From NCBI GenBank assembly GCA_905221605.1, contig CAJNDS010002456.1, positions 343,795-407,794 of the forward strand: 64,000 nucleotides of DNA, in the 5' to 3' direction. Both the position numbers and the translations under genes were made by a program. Source of the DNA: Symbiodinium natans (lineage: Eukaryota > Sar > Dinophyceae > Suessiales > Symbiodiniaceae). The notes under the pieces were generated by a model. The model did no database searches. It saw nothing but the letters and a program-made list of their open reading frames with translations, and was not told the DNA's origin. Shown one piece after another: positions 56,835 to 64,000 of this stretch (the first letter of the stretch is position 1; the number at the start of each line of letters is the position of its first letter).

Positions 56835-58861
56835 TCCGCACGCTCTGCTGGCGTGAGGTCCTCGCCCGAGCGCACGTCCGGGAGGGGAACGACTGGAGAG
56901 GGCTGTGGCGCAGCCGCGGCGCTATCAGCACCCGCAGTGGCTGGAAAGCTTTCAACTGCAGCGGTGCACAGCTCTTCTGCGCCCCTCAGACCAAGGTCCT
57001 GGAGCGAGGCGCAGAAAGCCGCCCCTATGAGGTTGTAGTCGGCTTGCGCGCGCCCCACGTGCTTGTGCTGCACTGCGCCTAACGCATCCGGCCTACTACA
57101 CCTCAAACCTACCGATTCTAAGCTGAAATCGGCGAGCCACAGGGCCCCGCTCTCAACGAGGTTGCCGCGGCCACTGGCCCGCGCGAACTGGCATATGTCA
57201 GTCCGCACGAAAGCCCAAGGCCAGCGTGGCTCAGCGAGCGTCCCAAACAAGGCGCCCCACTCCTCTAGCCGCCAGGGTTCCCACTCGCCTTTTTGTGCCT
57301 GCAAATGCAGCGCGACGTGGGCGCCCGCGCGCGTGCGTTCCTGCGCACACCGGACGACTAGCTGAAGGAAGGCTCGGGGCACATTCTTGCCCTCAAGCCC
57401 AATCACGAGCACCTTCGGCTCTGCGCGCGAAACAGCGCCGCTAATTGCCTCTAAGTGCCCTTCTGCGGCCAGGTTCCAGGTGATCCCGTAGGCCTGCTTG
57501 CCTTGCACAAAAGCTGGAACAACCCTGTACCCGTGCCTCCTAGCCGCGTCGGAAACGACCGCGTCACCCCAAGCAACCTCTAAGATATCGGCAACCCCTC
57601 CAAGGAAATACTGCCGGAACCAACTCTCGAAAGCACCCGACTCTGGGGAAGCCCTAGGCTGCAACACGCGGGGTTCCGCGACCAAGAGGTCCGCGAGGGC
57701 CTCTCGGATCGAGAGCACACCCGTGCTGGCGCGAGACGCTCTCTCGAGCGTCCTGTCCTGCAACGAGTACGCTCCCTTGTCCAACTTTCTGGCCGAGGCT
57801 GCAGCAAGCACGCCGTCGCGGTTCAGGTCGATCTTGGAAATGATCTCCCTGACGGAAACCGCTTCGTGGGCCGGACGAGTCCCCTCTGAAAGCGTGAGCG
57901 CACCGTCCTCGGCGATGTATGCAAGCCGCCATTTGACGCGAACCCCGCTGGCGTCGGGGAGATAGCGGTGCACGCCGACCTGCGCACGGGCAGCATCTAC
58001 CTGCGTAACCCGTCCTAACCTGCACACCTTAGGGCCTCCACCCACACCCCGATAGGCAATGCGGTCGCCAAGGCGGAGGACGAAGTCCCTCCCGCGCCTG
58101 GTCAGCGTGAACTCCACTTGCTTGGCGTCGCCTTGAACCTGTTGCCCTAAGCTGGGGCGAGACGAGCCGTCCCCGCCGGCTCCATCGTCCTCAAAGACGA
58201 CCGGCTCGCGGGATTCCGCGCCATCTGCATCCGCAGGAACAAGAATGCAGTCTTCTGCGTGCGCCTCCATCGGGCCGCGCCGGGCGGAAGAAGTACCCCC
58301 CGACTCCATCGACACGGGCTCCAAGGTGAGCCTGTGGCCCTTGACTTCCAACACGCGCCAGAAACCGGTCAGACCCGGTTTCCAAGGCACACGCCCCGCC
58401 CCCTCTGAACGGGCCCTCGGAGCGTTCCAGACCACTCGGTCTCCTGGCTTAAGGTCCACAGTGCGCCTATGGCGATTTGCAAGTTTCGCCCGCGCTTCTG
58501 AAGACCACGTCCAGTGCTCTCGGACCGCAACAGCTAGTTCCGAGAACTGCTTAAACTGGCTCCGAGCCCAATCAGAGATGGGTTCGAACTGCAAGGCGTC
58601 TCGCAGGACGTCCTTTTCAAGTGGTAGAGCGAGCGACCAGCTCCGCTCTAGGTCCCTCGGGGTATACCCGTGGGGTCCCGGAGTGTTATCTATGACGTAC
58701 TCCGCCACCACGAGCCAATCCGACCAAGCTTCGGAAAGGGAGGCGCCGACTTGCCTGACGACCGCCCCCAACACCTTTTGAACTTCTTGGTGGACCCGCT
58801 CGTTTGCGCCTAACTCACAAGGCCTCAAGGGCGCGCTGAACCGCCACTCGGTCCCAAGCAT
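56835..58861 (-). pseudogene. Gypsy-like integrase C-terminus and MTase-like domain, right copy
   Basis: Same protein as the start of the 56437 frame (GANERVHQEVQ, GDRVVWNAP, VLEVAWGDAVVSDAARR). Here the integrase tail reads GFWRVLEVKGHRL, a 1-residue longer and more natural version. Truncated by the gap. Confidence 0.8.
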
Positions 58862-59151
58862 AGCGCTGAGTTCGCCATGAGCGCATTCTTGAACTCTGGC
58901 CCTCTATCCGACCTGATGAGGCTCGGGATCGTCCTGCTGCGAAGCACACAGCGCACGAACGCCCTCCTGACTTCAGCATGAGTCAGAGACCTCATCGGCT
59001 CGAGGAGGACAGCATGACTGAGGCAATCGAAGTACGTAAGCGAGTACCTAGCATGTCTCGGCGCCACATTTGACCGCACGAGCTTCAACCTTCGTCGGTC
59101 GAGAGCGGCCTTTAATGCAAGCGAGACACTTGGCGACCCAGGTCCGCACAT
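58825..59151 (-). pseudogene. Gypsy-like integrase core, right copy
   Basis: LTYFDCLSHAVLLEPM and LIRSDRGPEFKN give two catalytic Asp residues; a frameshift near 58858 separates them from the Glu-bearing ORF. The upstream zinc segment is in yet another frame. Confidence 0.75.
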
Positions 59152-59551
59152 CTTTCTCTAAGTCGGGCCACCAGACTGCCCTCTCTAGCAGCTTGACGGT
59201 AACCTCAGCAGACCTATGGGCCCCAAGGACTCCACAGTGGACTGAATTGTAGCAAGCGCGGCGCCAGGTCACCCCATTCGCGCCCGCAGCCCCGTTGGGA
59301 ACCACTGGGACAACGACGGTTTGACCCGTCCTGAGGGTCACCTCGCGCTCAAGCAACCCGTCCCCGGATATCTCCATTGGCGGCTCTGGCTTGCGAATCG
59401 AGCCCGCCAATGAGGGATCGCGCCGCTGACCCTCGTACCACGCCGTACGAAGGGATCCCGTGACTCGGAACTCCGAAATGTTCGCCGCGTCCCTTGCCTC
59501 GACCGCAAGCTGCTCACGACGATTTTCGTCCTCCTCCGCGATCAGGCTCAA
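59048..59551 (-). pseudogene. Gypsy-like integrase zinc-binding (H2C2) segment
   Basis: 167 aa. The zinc-binding pattern is visible as VHCGVLGAH...VWWPDLEKDV...CLACIKG, with two His and two Cys, followed immediately by the core in another frame. The N-terminal part is not recognised. Confidence 0.75.
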
Positions 59552-59746
59552 AGACGGAACACCGCCCTCAAACTCGACCTTAACCTTGGTTGTCCCAAAT
59601 GCACAGGATGGGGCTATGGCTTACGAGCTCTAGAACCACTGCAGGGCCCTTGTGCTCTTCACCCATAAATGCCAAAACTCTACCCTTCAGCTTGCACTCA
59701 TTGGCATTCTTCCCGCGACTGATAGCGCCCGCGGTCCAATGCCCTT

Positions 59747-60610
59747 CTACGCCCTCGTTGGACGAAGAGAATTGAGCAAGGACCCTTGACGCCTGCAGGG
59801 TAGACCTGCGGGGATCCGAAGCTGCTTCTCCGGTTGCCCGCCAGCCATGACCTGAGTAACCCTACCCACAAGGGCTATCAGCTTGCCGAAGGAGGGGTCT
59901 AAGGCAACCTCTTTACCATTAGACCTCCAGAGCCCTTCACACTGCTCATTCACGACATGTCTGTGGCCGTGCCAGTTCACCACTGACGACCAATGCACGA
60001 CGATGTCGCCCTCAACCACATTCAGGGGCGAGCAGTTGTGCCCCGCCACCACAGCACCATCTTCTCTAACCACCCATGTGGTCCAGTAAGGCTTCACATC
60101 GCCCCACTTGGAAAGATCCTTGTGCTGGGAGCCGAGGCTGAGCTTCATGGAATGGCTCTTCTTCCATACCTTCCCACTCAGCATGCCATATGCAGTGGGA
60201 ACTGGAGCATCTTTGGGCGTAGTCCTAAACCCTACCGCCCATTGCTGGATGGTTGAGGACCTAACCCTAACTAAACCTCCTGTCCTATCCAAAGTTGCAA
60301 GGACGGAGTTGACCTCTAGGCCCACCTCATGGGCCTCAAGGTCGCCCTCAAGCGGAGGTTCGGGCTCCTCCCGCTCGGCTATCTCTACCGAGGTTACCGA
60401 GGTATCGACTGCCTCCTTCTCGATGCAGGCGGGGCAGCGAGAAAACAGGTAGGTCCGCTTGCCGCAGATGCACAGACCCTCATGGTCCCAGAGGGGTCGT
60501 GACGGTTCGTCCAGCATCCCTCTAATGCTGGCATCATCAATGGAACGAACCGCGTCCAGCCTCAAGGACCGCAGAACCTCCGCCCCCAATGCCTGCTTCC
60601 CTACGATCCC
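59747..60610 (-). pseudogene. Unrecognised retroelement segment with a Cys-rich motif
   Basis: The coding-like part starts near 60610, where the frame takes over from the RNase H ORF by a one-base shift (around GGATTTTCGGAG). It has a CICGKRTYLFSRCPACIEK zinc-like motif and then a region rich in Val, Trp and His (WTTWVVREDGAVVAGHNC). No family recognised. It lies between RNase H and integrase. Confidence 0.5.
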
Positions 60611-61941
60611 AAAACCTCGCAGGGGAGGCTCCGAAAATCCTTCTTGAGTTCCGGACAAGCCTCGGCCACTTCCAAGTGGCCTTGCTGCGTGCGCCAAAGG
60701 CGTGGCCGCACCGCCCAGATAGCCTTGATGCCTGCCCAAGCCTCTCCTACAGCCCTGGCTTCCTTGCGCTGCAGGTTCCTTGCTTGGAGCGTGAGCTCAA
60801 CAACCAAAGGCCACCTAAGGACGGCTGTGACAAGCCCGCCTTGCCCAAGTCCTACGAGGAACTGCGGACGAAACCCCGAGGCTTCCCTAAGAACCTTGGC
60901 ACACGAAGTAAGCAAGTCGACTCTGATCCGCTTGATCTTCTTGGTCCCTGCGAGCCTGCCGGCCCCGCAATCAAAATGCGAGGCAAGCCCGTCGGTATCC
61001 TCAAACGGACCCCAACAACCCCTGACAGCCACAGAAACTCCAGGGAGGCTCGCTTGAAAAACGCGCCTGATCTCAGTCAGCTCTGCGTCCTGCTCTTTCC
61101 AACGCGCGTAGTCAAAGACAACCATGACGCGCACCGGAAGGGCTGCGACGACGCACATCGGCACAGCCGCGGCCTGGACACGGCCCGCAGGCTCTCGGAC
61201 GGCGTCGTTGCCGACCGCCCAGGGCACGGGTCCGTCACCCTCAGTACCCTCTCCGAGGTACTGGTCCAGGTCGAAACCTCGGAGTTGGCCCGAAAGGCCC
61301 TCGAGATCTTTCGTCCTCGCCGCAAGGAGCGCATCCCGATCTTTGGGATTGCGGCTAAAACTGTCACCCAGCGTCGCTGAGCGACCGCTAAGGCTCCTTA
61401 TTTCGGACCCATCCATAAGGATTTCCGCAACCCACCGGACGAGTTTCGGATCCATTCCGATGTCCGACGTTTGCGCTCGGGTAAGGTTGGCATGATCTGT
61501 CCAACACAGAGTCCGAATAGAGCCAAACATGCGGCGTGTCGCCCGCTTTACCTCGAGCTGGGCAAACGCCTCCTGTATCAAGGGCGGCCAGTTTTGCTGC
61601 GCAGGGGTCAAGCTCTTTGAGTGCGTCATAAGCACTTTGAGCTGACTCAAGTCACGCGTCATCTGCACGACGCTGCCCCCTACCGCGATGCCCGACGCAT
61701 CCGCGATCTGCTCAAGGGGACACGACCCATCCGCAGCAGAGGCCTCATCGAAGGTAGCCAAATTGATGCGGTTCTGCATCATGCGCTTAATCGCTTTAAA
61801 GGCTTTGCAACCCTCGGTGGCGGCTGAGCCCAGCCCGCCTTCAGGAAAGACGGCGCCTGGCTTCTGCCACTGCCCTAAAATCTTGGCTGCGTGCCCATAC
61901 TCAACAGGCAGGTAGCCGCGCAACCAGTTTGCGCAACCCAA
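60601..61941 (-). pseudogene. Gypsy-like RT thumb end and RNase H
   Basis: Reads CANWLRGYLPVEYG (thumb), FKAIKRMMQNR, then RNase H: IADASGIAVGGSVVQM (catalytic Asp), LIQEAFAQLEVKRA, LCWTDHANLTRAQ and SGRSATLGDSFSRNP, all typical of Ty3/gypsy RT-RNase H. A tail of about 190 aa (FDLDQYLGEG onward) is unrecognised. It is joined to the preceding thumb ORF only through a frameshift at about 61940. Confidence 0.8.
61166..61190 (+). repeat. Dispersed GC hairpin motif, copy 7
   Basis: GCGGCCTGGACACGGCCCGC inside the RNase H ORF. Confidence 0.65.
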
Positions 61942-62275
61942 AATTGCTGAATGTGAAGCTTCTCCCAGAGCGGGGGAAAGTCAATCACCGCCTGACAACG
62001 CTCTTCGTCAGGCGAACTCCCGTCCCGCCCAATGTTGTGTCCTAGGAGCTTACCTTTGGAGACACAAACTTCGGCCTTACTGATCCCAAAGGACCCAAAC
62101 AAGATTGACTTATCAAGGAAACCCTCTAAGGAAACGAGGTGGTCGAGGAGGTGCGGGCACGCCTTAGGGTGCCGGGCGCGCATATCTGCCGCGAGCTGCT
62201 CATAATAATAGTCCGTTGGAGGCTCTTCGATCATCTTGTCGATATCCCAGCTCTCCACGATATGATAGCTCGGGC
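61875..62275 (-). pseudogene. Gypsy-like RT thumb segment
   Basis: The frame becomes coding-like near 62275: YHIVESWDID, HLLDHLVSLEGFLDKSI, VSKGKLLGHNIGRDG and IDFPPLWEKLHIQQF. These are the post-YVDD and thumb motifs of Ty3/gypsy RT (HLxDHLxxL...KxxFLGHxV...DG). The palm that should precede it is absent; the protease ORF ends directly upstream. Confidence 0.75.
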
Positions 62276-64000
62276 AGCGCGCCGTGTCGACCGCGTCTGC
62301 TGGGCGCACAGCGTCACTTGCGCCTCTTCCAGCCGTGGCCGATCCCTCACGCCAGCCAGCCCAGCGTGGCCCCTTGCGCGTCCTAAAGACCGCGAGGCGT
62401 TCAGTGACGGGAACCTCATCGCTGCACGCAACGCTTCCGCCACACGCAAATCCCTCGTGTCCCAAAGACGCCACGCCTCACCTGCGCGCTGAAGCAAGCA
62501 CGTTTCGTAAGGCGCCTTCTCGACCGCAACGGTCCCAAGGTCCTTCTGCGCAGGGCGCCTACCCCACACAGACGCGTAACCACCTGGCGCCTCCCACCAG
62601 CTGTCGACGCTTGGAAGGTGGTCCAAGCAAGTAAGCACTCCAGGCTCCTCAACAGGGCGCCCAACCGGGCCGCTCCCGCCCCACACCGAAGCGAGAACAG
62701 TCACCGCAGCAAGGACCGATAGCACACCGATCCTGGCGCCGGTACGCAGCCGCCCAAAGGACCGCGCACACGAGGAACAACCTTGGAAGCTTCTTGCCGC
62801 GGCCCTGGACGCGGACCCGCAAGCAAAGCACGGGTCATGGTCAACCGAAGCAACGGCGACCCCACAATCCGCACATGCCTGCGGATACGGCTCTGACTCG
62901 AACACCGTCTCAATCGCGCCACAACCACAAGCCGCAGTGCTGACGAGGCCGGAACGCACTTCCGCAACAACCTCGCCCGGCTGGAGAGAGTGATCACACT
63001 CTTGGGCTGCAAGCAAAACAAACCCTTTACCCTCTCCTGTGGGCCAGAGACCTGGCACAGCCTCAACCCCACACTCAACCGGAAGCACAACCTCGGACAG
63101 GGATCCCTCTGCGGAGACTCCTGACTCCCGCACGACTGGCACCAGCACCCCATCACCTGGCGAGAGCTCGAGCGGCTCTTCCCCGTCATAGCGGAGGAGC
63201 TCACGACTTCCGCCCCCAGGCTCGGTGCATGACGCGTCGTCCAGGCTAGACAACCGCGCTTCAAAGGCATAGGCCCTGTCCTTCCGAGTCCTACTGTGAT
63301 CCTCACATCTGGGCATCCTGATTCCCAGCGTGTCGAGGACATGAAAGTCGGGACCCGGCCTGAATCCCAAGCCCATCCTTCCGGCGCAGTCCAGCGCTCT
63401 GCCGCCGAGGATAAGTCCGTGCCAATCGGACGTACCCCTGGCTGCGATTTTACATCGCACGAAAATTTCGGTGTTGGGGCGACAGTCGTCCGCCGTCCTG
63501 CCTTCCAGCAGCGTGACGCGCAAGACTGCTGCCCCCTTCAGAGGAACGGGGGCTCCCGAAGCAATTCCATGCACGTATTCGGGGTGGACCCACGTCTCAA
63601 GTCTCACGACCGGGAAGCCAGGATCCTCAGTGCCGATCCCCAGCTCTGCAGCCCGGTTCATCATGCCTACCACGAGTTCCTCGGTCACGTGGTTTGCGCC
63701 GGCGCAACCGTCAAGCATGCACTCGACCTTACGGTCGAGGACCTGGACCACCGTCCTGTACTGGTAGCCTCCTGGCTCGTTGTCCGCCAGGTTCCACCAG
63801 TCCTTCGGCAGATCGTCCAGGGTGGCGAACTTGTCCCGCCCGCCCTTGCTTAACGGAAGCGCGTGCTGCTGCACCGCGGCGTGTCCTGCGGCTCCTAAGA
63901 CGCCTGCCTGGACGCCTGAGCTGCCTATCTGGACACTGAACGCGGCGAAGGGGTTAGACATGGAAGCACCGGAGGGCGGGGCCCAGTTGGCAGGCAAGGC
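62231..64000 (-). pseudogene. Gypsy-like aspartic protease ORF, 5' end at or beyond the window edge
   Basis: About 588 aa visible. A retropepsin-like core CMLDGCAGANHVTEEL has DGCAG where DSGA is usual. A later LILGGRALD resembles the hydrophobic-Gly strand. A Cys-rich ribbon (ACGCGAIE...CADCGVAV...CFACGSAS) and a membrane segment (IGVLSVLAAVTVLASVW) follow. The frame ends near 62231, just as the RT thumb begins in another frame. Start uncertain: an ATG at 63997 is present but the ORF may extend past the window. Confidence 0.6.
62796..62822 (+). repeat. Dispersed GC hairpin motif, copy 8
   Basis: GCGGCCCTGGACGCGGACCC in the protease ORF, in a different codon phase from copy 7. Confidence 0.6.

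Larger units (their letters stand above)
56835..59158 (-). repeat. 2.3-kb duplication, right copy
   Basis: Starts exactly at the gap edge and repeats 54414-56734 in the same orientation. Most likely the unmerged overlap of two contigs or alleles. Confidence 0.92.

Noticed and set aside
56401-56955. 184-aa ORF spanning the N gap
   Set aside because: Joins two contig ends through undetermined bases and is artificial.

Overview
The window looks like nuclear DNA of a dinoflagellate. The reasons are: tiny exons bounded by AG acceptors and a mixture of GT, GC and GA donors; many interstitial TTTAGGG-type repeats; very high repeat content; and LTR and non-LTR elements that carry extra enzyme-like domains. 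No rRNA, tRNA or CRISPR array was recognised. The species cannot be fixed from the sequence.

1-27 kb (+ strand). Behind many short spurious ORFs lies one host gene: a Na+/Ca2+ exchanger (CaCA/NCX family) split into at least 22 recognisable exons of about 28-90 nt. They occur in the right protein order, from the end of the alpha-1 repeat (352) through a cytosolic helical segment and Calx-beta domains to the alpha-2 repeat (27049). The 5' end lies off the window and the last transmembrane exons were not found. Its introns hold microsatellites, a 51-bp minisatellite, a telomere-motif inverted-repeat element, an AT-rich island and a complete LINE.

18.4-24.6 kb. A full-length non-LTR retrotransposon is inserted in a (TTGCTG)n tract with a 14-bp target duplication. 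Its single 1814-aa ORF reads APE endonuclease, reverse transcriptase, four zinc-finger-like motifs and a C-terminal USP-type deubiquitinase-like domain. A 14-bp motif occurs six times in its ORF linkers and 3'UTR.

27-34.4 kb. Apparently non-coding DNA is followed by a 1.5-kb satellite of about 110-bp units that alternate between two subtypes, each with a G-run/C-run hairpin.

34.4-44.3 kb (- strand). A young, complete Ty1/copia element has 373/374-bp LTRs differing by three substitutions and one indel, and a perfect AAAAC target duplication. It encodes Gag, zinc-finger/protease and Pol. Pol starts with a C5-methyltransferase-like GGPPC domain and ends with a transmembrane segment and a Cys/His motif. 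Gag starts inside the LTR.

44.3-48 kb. An orphan exon of a Cys/Met-metabolism PLP enzyme and little else.

48-64 kb (- strand, visibly more GC-rich). A Tpt1/KptA RNA 2'-phosphotransferase domain with all four catalytic residues is followed, after one frame break, by RanBP2-type zinc fingers, a membrane segment and a PLD/HKD nuclease-like domain. Upstream of it is a decayed Ty3/gypsy-like element: protease, RT thumb, RNase H, integrase, a second methyltransferase-like domain, then the RT fingers/palm. The palm block therefore lies downstream of integrase, away from its thumb. A 100-N gap is flanked by a 2.3-kb near-identical duplication that looks like two overlapping contigs left unmerged.
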